A stretch of 64,000 bases of DNA from Hymenobacter sublimis (GTDB lineage Bacteria > Bacteroidota > Bacteroidia > Cytophagales > Hymenobacteraceae): positions 495,501 through 559,500 of the forward strand of contig NZ_CP095848.1 in assembly GCF_023101345.1 (NCBI RefSeq), given 5' to 3'. Positions 7,842-16,739 of this stretch are shown here, piece after piece. The position numbers and the translations under genes are program-made. Position 1 is the first letter of the stretch. The number at the start of each line of letters is the position of its first letter. Below the pieces are notes generated by a model. It was not told the DNA's origin. It saw only the letters and a program-made list of their open reading frames with translations, and did not search any database.

Positions 7842-10800
7842 CTAAGTCAGTGAATCCGCTATGTTCTCTTCTGAGGCCGTGGGTTCCGGCTCCTCCTCAT
7901 CGGGAGGCAAGGGTGCGAAGCGGCTTTTAAAGCGCGCATACAGGGCATTCATGCCCAGCAGTAGCACCCCCATCAGAATGAAAACAATGGCCCGGGTGAT
8001 GGTGCCGTGCTGCTTTAAATCAACCAGTAGCAGGCGGCCGAAGCATAGCGCCGTGCCCGCCAGAGCCGCATAGCGTAAATCTTGGCGCCGTAGCAGCAGA
8101 CTACTGATAAAGGCGGCCACCACTTCCAGCATCAGCAGCACGGTAAGCACCGACCGGTCGAAGGATTGTAGCAGCAGCAGGGTCAGCAGGGTGAAGGACG
8201 GGTACAGCAGCACAGGGATAAGTACTCGAGCCGGTAGGCGGCCCAGGGCGGCTAGTGGGGCCAGCAGGCGCGGCCAGGTAGCGGCTTGGTTGCTAGGGAA
8301 GTGCTGCAGGGCTACCGCTGAGTACGCAAAAAGTCCAATGGTTGTGGCCATTGTTGTGAGGCCCGCTAGCGTGAGCAGTTGTCCTTCCGCGAGGCGGGTG
8401 AGGGCTACGTAGCTTCCCGCCACCACGGCCGCCCCGAAAAACAGCAGCCCGTACACCCGCAGCCGTCGTAGGCGCAACGGCAGTGTTCGGCCCGCCAGTG
8501 TGAGCGTGAAAGCCGCCGCAATCCAGAGCAGGGAGTGCCACTCCAGCTGCACCTCATCCCACACCGTGAAGCTGCCAAAAAGCAGGGTAACTTCCGGCAG
8601 CAGCGGGTGCAGGTAACGCCAAGAAGTGTACACGGGAGCCGTAGCGGGCGGGCGGAATGCGGCCCAGCCAGCCAGCACTAGCAGCAGCGCCCCCGCCGTG
8701 AACCGGCGCGCCGGGATGCCCGCCAGCAGGTCAACGGAATCAGTCGCCAACAGCGTGAAGTGCCCCAGCAAAGCCAGAGAAAGCAACCCGTAGGTCAGGT
8801 GAAGCAGGAATCGGTCGGGCGAGCCGGCCCGGATGAGGGCTTCGGCGCTGGCAAAACGACCTCGCACTACCTGCGCCGCCCAGGCTAGCCCGGCGGCTAG
8901 CAGCGTCCAGGCCAGCATGGGGAGGGCTTCGGAGCGCGGGGCCAGTGCTGCCCAAGCGGCCACCAGCAACTGGGCGCCGCCTAAATACAGCCACGGCCAG
9001 CGCACGTGTTGCTGCCGCCCTTCCCACCAGGAGCAGAACAGGCCTACCATCGGCAACGCCAGCAAGGGTAGCAAGTATACAAGCACCGAGCCTGGCCGGA
9101 ACGCACTGCCCGCTGGTAGCACCTGGCTCCACTGCAACCCCTGATACCCCACGGCGGCCACCACCACTCCTAACCACAGGCCCGGAACTTTCAGCGTCCG
9201 CCGCGCCAGCAGCAGGGCGCCGCCTAAGCCGGCCGCCAGCCACCCAGCCCAGGTATGCTCATACACCAGCCCACCCGCGGCCAGCATCTGCACGCCTACC
9301 AGCAAACTCAGCAAGCGCACCCGGTAAATGGCAACGTAGGAAAGGGGAAGAACATCGTGGGCCGGAGCCTGGCGCCAGCTCAGGAGCAGTTGAGTTCCAA
9401 GGGAGGCTAGTGCGGCTCCTACGAGCAGCGCTGCCCGCCACGAATCTGGCAGGTAGCCAGTCTGGTACACAACTGCCGGCAAGGCGGCCCCCAGCGCCAG
9501 GGCGAAGTACACCAGCCCCCGGTACAGCCCCGATTCGGACTGCCACGCTAGCCACAAGGCAAATGCCAGCACTTCCGCGTATAGCAGCGTGCTAACTGCG
9601 GGCCATGATACGCCCGCTTCGTGCAGCCCGAGTATGGCGACCAGCAGCAGCAGTTGGCTCAGTGGAAGATGAGCCGCCCTAAACCAGCCGGCCCTACCCA
9701 GCAGCCCCGTTGCTAGGCTGCCCAGCGCGGCTGCCGTTCCCACAGCGCCAGCAAGTAAGAGGCCCACCGGCGGCTGCGCCAGCCCAAACAAAGCCTGAGC
9801 AAGCAGCCCGGTCCCGGTCAGGTATACCAGCACCGTGAATAGCTGCAAAGCGGTATGCAAACCCCGCTGGGAAGTTGTAGCCAGCAGCGCAGTGAAGCGG
9901 GCCAGTCGCGCCGGTAGGCTCAGCAGGCCGCTACTACTTACGCCCAGCACTACCAGTAGCAGTAGCCGCCCGTGTAGCTCCGGCGCCGGCAGTAGGCGAA
10001 ATGCGTGGGTAGTGATGAGCAGAAACCAGCCTCCTCCCACCAGAGAAACGCTGACCAGCACCCGGTAAAGCAGTAGCTCGCCAAGCCAGCCCAGTGCCCC
10101 GGCCAGCAGCAGGGTTTCTAGGTACAGCAGGGCCGTGGTAGCGGGCCAGCCCAAACCGGCCTTGTGTAACCCTACGATGGTAACCATGAGCAGCGCTTGC
10201 CCGCTAAGAAAGTGCAGACTGCGAAACCAGCCCGGAGAGCGGCGCAGCCACCAGGCTGCCCCGAATAAGGCGCCCGATGCCGCCAGCGTGCCACTTAGCA
10301 GCGCCGCTACCGGCGGATTCAGAACCCCAAATAAGGCCCGCAACAGCAGCAGCGCCGCCCCAGCATACAGGCCCCCCACCATACCGCCAAAGCCCTGGTG
10401 CAACTCTCGGCCAGCGAAGCTACCCTCCTCATCGGGGCGAAGCTGCTGCCCCACCAGGTAGAAATAGCCCGCGCCCAGCAAACCGGAAAGCAGCAGCAGA
10501 AAGGCGTTACGGTGCAGCTCAGCGGGCGAATACACCGTGATTTGACCAATATTGAGGGCTAACAGGCACCCCGCCGCCACTAGCGCCCCAACCATAGCCA
10601 CCTGCGACACAATTTTTTCCTGCTCCCGCGTCATGATAAAGGCCACGAGTAGGGTTTCCAGTAGCATAAAGAGCAGAATCAGGCTGCCCGAAGCGTGCCA
10701 GCCTTGCAAGGAGAAGGTTGCAAACAGCGCCAGAGCCAAGGAAATGATACTATCGGTGCGGAAAAGCCACGGAATACCAAGCTGCCGGGCCCGGCGGGCC

Positions 10801-12350
10801 ACCCCGAACGTTAGTAGGGCTCCTAGCCCCAGCGGTACGGTTTTCCAAGGCGAGCCAGTGCTGTACTGGTAGAGGTTGATGCCCAGGCAGGTCCAGTTCA
10901 ACACGTGCGCCGAGAACAGTAGCCCGTCAAAACGAGTAGTGGCGTACACCTTGCGGTACTGCACCACGGCGGCGGCTACTCCTGTCAGCAATACCAGGGC
11001 CATAGCGCTCAGCCGCAGACTGTTGCCGAGCGGACCTGTAGCCGCCAGGGAGTAGTGCCAGTACTGGTGAAAAACGAAAAAGCTGAGAATGCTCAACAGC
11101 AGCTGATACTTCCAGCGCTGCCGGTAGGTAATGCCGATGCTGAACGCAGTTACGCCCGCCGCCGCTGCCAGGGGGAGTAGGGTAGGCGGCAGTACCGCCA
11201 GGGCTACCAAGCTCAGCACCCCGTGCAAGGTCGCCACCGATTCGCGGCTGGCGTCCCAGGCCAGCCACAGGTTGGCCGCCACGCCGGCCAGCAACAGCAG
11301 GTAGCTGAGCGGCGCTTCGGCCCACTGCAGGCCCGGCACGCTCACGGAGCCCACGCAAGCAAACAGAAAAACCGCCGCCGCGCTGCTTTGCAGCCACACG
11401 TGCAACCGGGCCGCAAAAGGCTTAGGCCGCAGGTAATAATGCAGCCCCAGCAACAGCCCCGCAAAGGACGTTATCATGCCGAAGCGAAGCGGCGCGCTTA
11501 CCCGCAAAGCGGCATAAACGCCCAGAAAACCAATACCCGTTACGAGCACCACTGCCCCCAGAATACCGGTCCAGTTGTCCAGAATCATTTGTTCGGCTCG
11601 GTCCCACCAGGTAGGGCCGCTGGGCTCCGTCTCTTGGGGCAACGGCGGCCGCCGCGGAGGCACGGGCGGGCTAACTGGCCCTACCTTCGGTTCAGCAGGC
11701 GTAGTGAAAGCAGCTACCGGTGAGGAACCTACCGGTGCTGCCTCCGCCGGCACCGAAGTGGCCCGGACCGGAGCTTGGCTTGCAGGCTGAGAATGGGTAG
11801 TTGAAGTCGCTGAGGTTGTGGGCGGTGCAACTAGCCTTGGCTCTGGCGCTATCGGGGCTTGGAATGGCTGCGGGACTGGCGCTGTTTCCGGCGTTGTTGG
11901 GGTTGCCTCCGGGGTAGCAGTGGGAGCGGCCACGGGCGGTAGGGGTGACGCCGGTGTAGGTAAAGCCGCCTCGGTCTGGGCCGGAGGAGCGGCCGGCGCT
12001 GGGGCCGGTGGAATTACCGCCGGCGGGGCACTAGCTGGGGCCATTGGCGGTACGGCCGCCGCAGCCGGGGGGGCAGCCGGGGCCGATGCCCGGTACCACT
12101 CTCGTGGCGTAGGTGGTGCTGCCGGTACCGGCGCGGCTACCGGAGGTGGGGCAGGAGCAGCGGCTGCAGGCGGTGAGTCAGGATGTGGTAGCTGCAGTTC
12201 CTGCCGCAGGCGTTCCACGGTAGCCTGAAGTGCTTGGTGCTCGTCCTCGCGCTGCTGCAGGCGCTGGCTAAGCTCCCGCACGCGCTTGGTAAGGTCCTGG
12301 TACAGCATGGCCACCACAACGACGACCAGCACCAACAGGGAAGTACCCAT
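7842..12350 (-). CDS. Giant DUF2339 polytopic membrane protein
   Basis: 1502 residues from an ATG at 12350. Order of parts: an N-terminal hydrophobic helix, a coiled coil (LTKRVRELSQRLQQRE to about residue 55), and a roughly 190-residue low-complexity linker very rich in Pro and Ala. Then comes WWDRAEQMILDNWTGILG, the entry to the DUF2339 domain, and some 35-40 hydrophobic helices to the end. DUF2339 proteins usually have about 800-1000 residues, so this one is long. Internal segments look mutually similar (repeated AGLGWPATTALLYLETLLLA-like and GVSWPAVSTLLYAEVLAFA-like units), suggesting growth by duplication. Function is unknown in the family. The C-terminus is acidic. Confidence 0.9.
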   Translation of the reverse strand: MGTSLLVLVVVVVAMLYQDLTKRVRELSQRLQQREDEHQALQATVERLRQELQLPHPDSPPAAAAPAPPPVAAPVPAAPPTPREWYRASAPAAPPAAAAVPPMAPASAPPAVIPPAPAPAAPPAQTEAALPTPASPLPPVAAPTATPEATPTTPETAPVPQPFQAPIAPEPRLVAPPTTSATSTTHSQPASQAPVRATSVPAEAAPVGSSPVAAFTTPAEPKVGPVSPPVPPRRPPLPQETEPSGPTWWDRAEQMILDNWTGILGAVVLVTGIGFLGVYAALRVSAPLRFGMITSFAGLLLGLHYYLRPKPFAARLHVWLQSSAAAVFLFACVGSVSVPGLQWAEAPLSYLLLLAGVAANLWLAWDASRESVATLHGVLSLVALAVLPPTLLPLAAAAGVTAFSIGITYRQRWKYQLLLSILSFFVFHQYWHYSLAATGPLGNSLRLSAMALVLLTGVAAAVVQYRKVYATTRFDGLLFSAHVLNWTCLGINLYQYSTGSPWKTVPLGLGALLTFGVARRARQLGIPWLFRTDSIISLALALFATFSLQGWHASGSLILLFMLLETLLVAFIMTREQEKIVSQVAMVGALVAAGCLLALNIGQITVYSPAELHRNAFLLLLSGLLGAGYFYLVGQQLRPDEEGSFAGRELHQGFGGMVGGLYAGAALLLLRALFGVLNPPVAALLSGTLAASGALFGAAWWLRRSPGWFRSLHFLSGQALLMVTIVGLHKAGLGWPATTALLYLETLLLAGALGWLGELLLYRVLVSVSLVGGGWFLLITTHAFRLLPAPELHGRLLLLVVLGVSSSGLLSLPARLARFTALLATTSQRGLHTALQLFTVLVYLTGTGLLAQALFGLAQPPVGLLLAGAVGTAAALGSLATGLLGRAGWFRAAHLPLSQLLLLVAILGLHEAGVSWPAVSTLLYAEVLAFALWLAWQSESGLYRGLVYFALALGAALPAVVYQTGYLPDSWRAALLVGAALASLGTQLLLSWRQAPAHDVLPLSYVAIYRVRLLSLLVGVQMLAAGGLVYEHTWAGWLAAGLGGALLLARRTLKVPGLWLGVVVAAVGYQGLQWSQVLPAGSAFRPGSVLVYLLPLLALPMVGLFCSWWEGRQQHVRWPWLYLGGAQLLVAAWAALAPRSEALPMLAWTLLAAGLAWAAQVVRGRFASAEALIRAGSPDRFLLHLTYGLLSLALLGHFTLLATDSVDLLAGIPARRFTAGALLLVLAGWAAFRPPATAPVYTSWRYLHPLLPEVTLLFGSFTVWDEVQLEWHSLLWIAAAFTLTLAGRTLPLRLRRLRVYGLLFFGAAVVAGSYVALTRLAEGQLLTLAGLTTMATTIGLFAYSAVALQHFPSNQAATWPRLLAPLAALGRLPARVLIPVLLYPSFTLLTLLLLQSFDRSVLTVLLMLEVVAAFISSLLLRRQDLRYAALAGTALCFGRLLLVDLKQHGTITRAIVFILMGVLLLGMNALYARFKSRFAPLPPDEEEPEPTASEENIADSLT

Positions 12351-12610
12351 AGAGATGATTGATTAAGTGATAAAACACAACCGGCCGCCGGCAAGCGACC
12401 CATAATGGCGTGGGCGGGGCGCGGCGGATAACCTACAGGCCGCTGCCCCTAGCCCACAGTAGCATAGGGACCGAAACATACAGATTGCTCGGCGGATAAC
12501 TACCAAATGAATGACAAAATTTTACACATATTTTTATTATTGGCGTTTTTCAGGCCTTGCAAGCCGTTTTGCCTGCTTGCCCTAACCGCCTACCTCGTTA
12601 CCTTGTCGGC
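12351..12610. other. Divergent intergenic region between DUF2339 and lysR genes
   Basis: 260 bases separate two divergent genes. A 10-base direct repeat GGCGGATAAC lies at 12423-12432 and 12491-12500, and an A+T-rich block follows at 12503-12545. A short frame starting at 12507 has no family features and is taken as chance. Promoters for both flanking genes should be here, but no exact TAnnTTTG element is visible. Confidence 0.5.
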
Positions 12611-13516
12611 ATGCTTTCCCACCCGCACGAAGTATTTCTGGAAGTTGCCCGGCAGCTTAGCTTCACCAAGGCTGCCCACACGCTGTTTCTGAGCCAATCG
12701 GCGGTGAGCAAGCAGGTGAAGGCCTTAGAGGAGCACTACAAAACGGGCTTGTTTGAGCGCCTGGGCAACAGCATTCAGCTCACGCCGGCCGGGGAACTGC
12801 TCTATCAGAAGCTGCTCGTGGCCCGCCAGCTCCAGCACGAGCTGCACCAGGAATTCACGGCCCTCAGCCCCGATTTCTCGCCCCAGGTGCGCATGGTTAT
12901 TGGGGCCAGCACTACCATTTCGCTTTATGTTATTCCGCCGGTGCTTTCCGCCTACCTCGGCCAGTACCCGCATACCCAACTGACGCTCAAAAACCGTAAC
13001 AGTGAGAACATCCTCAAAGCCTTGCTGGAGCACGAAATTGACTTGGGCATCATTGAGGGAATTCACAAAGTCAGCAACGTTACCTACACGCCCCTCCTGA
13101 CCGACGAGGTAGTGGCCGTCTGCTCCGGGCGCAACCCCCTGCACCGGCAGGAGCTGACAGCCCAGGACCTGCGCCGGATTCCGGTGGCTTTGCGCGAAGC
13201 TGGCTCCGGCACACTGGCCGTGCTGGAAGAAGCCCTGGCCGCGAAAGGAATTCGCCTCGCTGATCTGCCCGTAAAAGTGCGACTGGGCGGCACCGAAGCC
13301 CTCAAAAACTTCGTGCGAGTAGATACCTGCCTGGCCTTCCTACCACGACAGTCCGTAATGAAAGAGCTGGCGGCTGGCGAGCTGGTAGAAGTGCCCGTAC
13401 ACGGCCTAAACCTGGTCCGCCACTTCGATTTTGTGCAGCGCAAAGGCACCGAAAACAACATGCCTTATAAGAGTTTTGTGCAGTTTGCCCGGCGCCATTA
13501 TTCCAAAACGGAATAG
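12611..13516 (+). CDS. LysR-family transcriptional regulator
   Basis: 301 residues from the ATG at 12611 (MLSHPHEVFLEVARQLSF). The upstream in-frame start at 12557 adds a Pro/Leu tail untypical of LysR proteins. The winged helix-turn-helix spans residues 1-60 with the signature SFTKAAHTLFLSQSAVSKQV, followed by the linker helix and a periplasmic-binding-protein-like effector domain from about residue 85. Such regulators act as tetramers and need a small-molecule coinducer. The gene ends inside a cluster of ATTCC/GGAAT dyads lying just before the threonine synthase gene on the same strand. Control of that gene is therefore a reasonable inference. The effector is unknown. Confidence 0.93.
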   Translation: MLSHPHEVFLEVARQLSFTKAAHTLFLSQSAVSKQVKALEEHYKTGLFERLGNSIQLTPAGELLYQKLLVARQLQHELHQEFTALSPDFSPQVRMVIGASTTISLYVIPPVLSAYLGQYPHTQLTLKNRNSENILKALLEHEIDLGIIEGIHKVSNVTYTPLLTDEVVAVCSGRNPLHRQELTAQDLRRIPVALREAGSGTLAVLEEALAAKGIRLADLPVKVRLGGTEALKNFVRVDTCLAFLPRQSVMKELAAGELVEVPVHGLNLVRHFDFVQRKGTENNMPYKSFVQFARRHYSKTE

Positions 13517-13549
13517 CCTATTCCAAATGGCCGTTTGGGTTTGGAATAG
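13499..13549. promoter_or_regulatory. Cluster of ATTCC/GGAAT dyads, candidate LysR operator
   Basis: Three overlapping dyads occupy 51 bases across the lysR stop codon. TATTCC-N5-GGAATA is at 13499-13515; its inner part is a 15-bp T-N11-A box of the LysR type. GGAATAG-C-CTATTCC is at 13510-13524. CTATTCCAAA (13518-13527) faces TTTGGAATAG (13540-13549). They lie 33-83 bases before the thrC start codon, a normal place for activator or repressor sites. A role as a 3' hairpin of lysR mRNA is the alternative. Confidence 0.6.
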
Positions 13550-13581
13550 CTGACGGGGAGTTTTGCGTTGAACTCCGCACT

Positions 13582-14778
13582 ATGTCAACCCTCCTCGCTA
13601 CCGCCTCCCGTCTTCAGCAGCTGCATTGTGCCGCTTGCCACGCCCCGTACTCGGCCTTCTCGCTGCAACGGGTTTCTAGCTGCTGCGCCCAGCCCCTCGT
13701 AGCCGACTACGACCTACGTGAGCCGCTCACCCGTGCCGCCGGCATTCAAACCACGGAAAACTCCATGTGGCGCTACGCCTCCTTGCTACCCCTGCTCGAC
13801 GAGACTAACCGCGTCAGTCTGGGCGAGGGCTGGACCCCGATGCTGGCTCTGCCCCGACTGGCGGCCCATTACGGTTTCCAGGACCTGCGCCTCAAGGATG
13901 AAGGTCAGAACCCAACGGGCTCGTTTAAGGCCCGTGGGCTGAGCATGGCCATTTCTAAGGCCAAGGAACTGGGCGTTACGGGCTGTATTATTCCCACCGC
14001 CGGCAATGCTGGGGTAGCTATGGCTGCCTACTGCGCGCGGGCCGGGTTGCGGGCAGTAGTAGTTATGCCGCGCCACACGCCCCAGGCCTTCCGGGAGGAA
14101 TGCTACTGGTACGGGGCCGAGGTGCACCTCGTGGATGGCCTTATCAACGACTGCGCCGCCCGGGTGCGGGAGCTGAATGCGGCCGGAGAGCTGCTCGATG
14201 TTTCTACCCTAAAGGAGCCCTACCGCCTCGAAGGCAAGAAAACCATGGGCTACGAACTGGCCGAACAGCTCAACTGGCGCCTGCCCGACGTGCTGCTGTA
14301 TCCGGCCGGCGGCGGCACCGGCCTCATCGGCATCTGGAAAGCCCTGCGCGAAATGCAGGCCTTGGGGTGGCTGCCCGCTACGGCCCAGCTTCCGCGCATG
14401 GTGGCTGTGCAAGCTGCCAACTGCTGCCCCTTGGTTGAAACGCGGGAAGGCCGCCAGCTTAACTGCCAGGCCTACCTAGGCAAGCCCACCATTGCCAACG
14501 GCTTGGCTGTGCCCCGCCCCCTCGGCGAGCCATTAATGCTGGACGTGCTGGATGAATCGGAAGGGTTAGCCCTGGCAATTACCGATGAGCAGATGCTGGA
14601 AGGGCTCCGGGAGCTGGGTAAGGAAGAAGGGCTATTCGTGGCCCCGGAAGGTGCCGCCGTTTGGATGGCCGCCCGTCAACTGCTACGCACCGGCTGGATT
14701 CGCCCTGAGGAGCAGGTGCTCCTGCTGAATACCGGCTCCGCCCAGAAGTACCTCGAAAACATTGTTGGCCTAGCCTAA
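13582..14778 (+). CDS. thrC: Threonine synthase (PLP-dependent)
   Basis: 398 residues. The N-terminus has a zinc-ribbon-like CAAC at 16-19 and CC at 34-35, seen in many threonine synthases. The PLP-binding Lys lies in TGSFKARGL (about 116), and the glycine-rich cofactor phosphate loop is AGGGTGLIG. Fold type II PLP enzymes of this branch convert O-phosphohomoserine to threonine and phosphate in the cytoplasm. It follows lysR by 65 bases, which hold the dyad cluster, so the two may form one transcript or a regulator-target pair. No other threonine biosynthesis gene is near. Another fold II lyase function is possible but less likely. Confidence 0.85.
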   Translation: MSTLLATASRLQQLHCAACHAPYSAFSLQRVSSCCAQPLVADYDLREPLTRAAGIQTTENSMWRYASLLPLLDETNRVSLGEGWTPMLALPRLAAHYGFQDLRLKDEGQNPTGSFKARGLSMAISKAKELGVTGCIIPTAGNAGVAMAAYCARAGLRAVVVMPRHTPQAFREECYWYGAEVHLVDGLINDCAARVRELNAAGELLDVSTLKEPYRLEGKKTMGYELAEQLNWRLPDVLLYPAGGGTGLIGIWKALREMQALGWLPATAQLPRMVAVQAANCCPLVETREGRQLNCQAYLGKPTIANGLAVPRPLGEPLMLDVLDESEGLALAITDEQMLEGLRELGKEEGLFVAPEGAAVWMAARQLLRTGWIRPEEQVLLLNTGSAQKYLENIVGLA

Positions 14779-14784
14779 ACAGCG

Positions 14785-14818
14785 AGGCGCTTGCGCCTGC
14801 TACGCATGCCAGCGTAGC
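14785..14818 (+). terminator. Two tandem short hairpins after thrC
   Basis: AGGCGC-TT-GCGCCT at 14785-14798 and GCTACGC-N6-GCGTAGC at 14799-14818 stand back to back just after the thrC stop. There is no immediate T run (an A tract follows at 14838-14843), so this is at best a weak or factor-aided terminator. Confidence 0.45.
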
Positions 14819-14860
14819 TAACCGGCTAAGCTGCCTCAAAAAAACAATTAAGAAACAGCT

Positions 14861-14936
14861 GTCATTCCGAGCGAAGCGAGGAATCTAGGTTACTCACGAG
14901 AGGCTAACCCAGATTCCTCGCTTCGCTCGGAATGAC
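14861..14936. repeat. REP-like element with perfect 26-bp inverted arms
   Basis: Arms at 14861-14886 and 14911-14936 are exact reverse complements over 26 bases, with a 24-base loop. Each arm begins GTCATTCCGAGCG and ends GAGGAATCT and has its own internal CGAGCG/CGAAGCGAG symmetry. Palindromes starting GTCATTCCGAGC and ending in AATCT are common dispersed intergenic repeats in Bacteroidota genomes (recalled). No open frame inside. Confidence 0.9.
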
Positions 14937-15161
14937 GGCTTAATAGTCACTGCCCCGCAGTTGCCCAACGTCGATCCGCATTGGTGCTTGTCTTATGCTC
15001 TTCGATTTCTCCCACCGATAGTGAAGGAAATCGAAGGGTTTATTATGCAGTAAACTGATGTTATGCTAGACTGTAGTTTTGGATGTCATTTCATGATAAA
15101 ACATGTTTGTAAACCAAAAAAGACTATTCGTGTGAAGGTGTGATTTGAAAATAAGTACACG

Positions 15162-15205
15162 TTTTCAGTATATTCACCCTAGAAATAACAGTGGTATACT
15201 GAAAA
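15162..15205. promoter_or_regulatory. Perfect 11-bp inverted repeat before amt, candidate operator
   Basis: TTTTCAGTATA (15162-15172) and TATACTGAAAA (15195-15205) are exact reverse complements separated by 22 bases. The right half ends seven bases before the amt ATG at 15213. A regulator site or a start-occluding RNA hairpin would both fit a nitrogen-responsive gene. The bound factor is unknown. Confidence 0.6.
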
Positions 15206-15212
15206 AGACAAT

Positions 15213-16595
15213 ATGACTTCTAAAGTAGCTCCCTTTCATCCTGGTTTCAGCCTGTTCACGCTAGGTGTCCTACTGGTGCTGGCCCTTGTTGCCGCTTTTG
15301 TGGACGTGCCACACCCCGCCGCCACTCCCGGCTCGCTCAACGGCGCCGATGTAGCCTGGATGCTCACGGCCACGGCCTTCGTGCTGATTATGACCCCAGG
15401 CTTGTCGTTTTTTTACGGGGGTATGGTGCGGCCCAAAAACGTTATCAGTACCATGCTGCAAAGCTTTGTGGCCCTGGGCGTTATTTCCGTACTGTTCTAT
15501 TTCGTAGGTTTCTCGCTCTGCTACGGCGACTCCTGGTACGGACTGATTGGTAACCCGTTCACGTTTGCCCTCCTGCGCAACGTAGGCACGGCGCCCAACC
15601 CAGCTTTTGCTGCCACCATTCCTTTCATCCTCTACTTCGCCTTTCAGCTCAAGTTTGCCATTATCACCCCGGCCCTAATTACCGGCTCCTTCGCCGAGCG
15701 GGTCCGCTTTAAGGGGTATCTGGCGTTCATGGTGCTGTTCAGCCTGTTCATCTACTGCCCCCTGGCCCACTGGACCTGGCACCCCGAAGGCTTCCTGCGC
15801 AAATGGGGCGTGCTTGATTTTGCGGGCGGCACCGTGGTGCATATTTCGGCGGGCGTGGCCGCCCTGGCCGGGGCCATGGTGCTGGGGCGCCGCTCGGCCA
15901 ATCTGCGTACCTCCTCCTTTTCAACCCCGAACGTGCCTTACGTACTACTCGGTACGGGCTTGCTGTGGTTTGGCTGGTTTGGCTTCAACGCGGGTTCGGC
16001 CCTGGGAGCCAACGAGCTGGCAGCCTTGTCCTTCGTGAACACCAACCTAGCCTCGGCAGCGGCTCTTATTGCCTGGGTCCTCATTGAGGTAGCCCGGGGT
16101 GGCAAGCCCACAGCCGTGGGTGCCTGCACCGGTGCTGTGGTGGGCCTAGTGGCCATTACCCCGGCCGCCGGCTACATCGGGTACGGGCAAAGCATCCTGT
16201 TCGGGGTGCTGGCCGCCCTAATCAGCCACGCCGCCGTGCACTGGCAAAACTCCCGCACCACCATCGACGATACCCTGGATGTATTTCCCTGCCACGGCCT
16301 GGGCGGCATTGTGGGCATGCTCCTGACGGGCGTGTTTGCTGATAAAGTTGGGCTAATCCACGGCACTTTCACCACCTTCGGCTACCACCTGCTGGGCCTG
16401 CTGATTGTTATTACCTATTCTTTCGTGGGCGCCTGGATTCTGCTGAAAATTACCGACCGCATCTTCGGCTTGCGCGTAAAAATTCAAGAAGAAGAGTTGG
16501 GGCTCGATTTAAGCCAGCACGAGGAATCAACCTACCACATCGACGAGGAATTTGAACGCACGTATCGGCGGGAGTTTGCCCCGGAAAATGCGTAG
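15213..16595 (+). CDS. amt: Ammonium transporter
   Basis: 460 residues with about 11-12 hydrophobic helices, the size of AmtB-type channels. Family motifs are GADVAWMLTATAFVLIMTPG at the start of the channel, DFAGGTVVHISAG, and the two pore histidines in DFAGGTVVH...GI-type context and FPCHGLGGIVGMLLTGVFA. The C-terminal tail is about 45 residues, hydrophilic and acidic, and is the part PII proteins (GlnK) usually contact. No glnK gene lies beside it, which is unusual because amt and glnK are often paired. It is preceded by a palindromic site and followed by a strong hairpin at 16689-16718. Confidence 0.96.
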   Translation: MTSKVAPFHPGFSLFTLGVLLVLALVAAFVDVPHPAATPGSLNGADVAWMLTATAFVLIMTPGLSFFYGGMVRPKNVISTMLQSFVALGVISVLFYFVGFSLCYGDSWYGLIGNPFTFALLRNVGTAPNPAFAATIPFILYFAFQLKFAIITPALITGSFAERVRFKGYLAFMVLFSLFIYCPLAHWTWHPEGFLRKWGVLDFAGGTVVHISAGVAALAGAMVLGRRSANLRTSSFSTPNVPYVLLGTGLLWFGWFGFNAGSALGANELAALSFVNTNLASAAALIAWVLIEVARGGKPTAVGACTGAVVGLVAITPAAGYIGYGQSILFGVLAALISHAAVHWQNSRTTIDDTLDVFPCHGLGGIVGMLLTGVFADKVGLIHGTFTTFGYHLLGLLIVITYSFVGAWILLKITDRIFGLRVKIQEEELGLDLSQHEESTYHIDEEFERTYRREFAPENA

Positions 16596-16638
16596 AGCAA
16601 CACCTGCTATTCGTGCTTCGGGCCTGAAAACCCCGGGG

Positions 16639-16680
16639 TGCCTCTCAAGTAGCAGGTGAGTTTAGAAGGAATGAGAGGCA
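16639..16680. repeat. 9-bp inverted repeat in the amt 3' region
   Basis: TGCCTCTCA (16639-16647) and TGAGAGGCA (16672-16680) are exact reverse complements with 24 bases between. The pair precedes the terminator hairpin and may be part of the amt transcript tail. Confidence 0.5.
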
Positions 16681-16688
16681 ACTACGTG

Positions 16689-16721
16689 AAGGCCACCGGC
16701 GGGGAATCCGGTGGCCTTTTT
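16689..16721. terminator. Intrinsic terminator between amt and the TPR operon
   Basis: AAGGCCACCGG (16689-16699) pairs with CCGGTGGCCTT (16708-16718) and is followed by a T run on the plus strand. It ends amt; on the minus strand it lies beyond the last gene of the TPR operon. Confidence 0.85.
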
Positions 16722-16739
16722 GCTTTTCGGCGGTAAGTT

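Larger units (their letters stand above)
14779..15212. other. Non-coding stretch between thrC and amt
   Basis: 434 bases with no supportable gene. It contains the tandem hairpins at 14785-14818, the perfect REP-like palindrome at 14861-14936, and from about 15050 an A+T-rich leader with the operator-like inverted repeat 15162-15205 just before amt. Confidence 0.7.

Noticed and set aside
8945-12228. Several 100-216 codon frames antisense or overlapping within the DUF2339 gene
   Set aside because: They have biased Ala/Pro/Arg composition and no motifs, and vanish against a continuous 1502-codon frame.
12507-12692. 61-codon hydrophobic frame upstream of lysR
   Set aside because: It overlaps the start of lysR in another frame and has no support beyond length.
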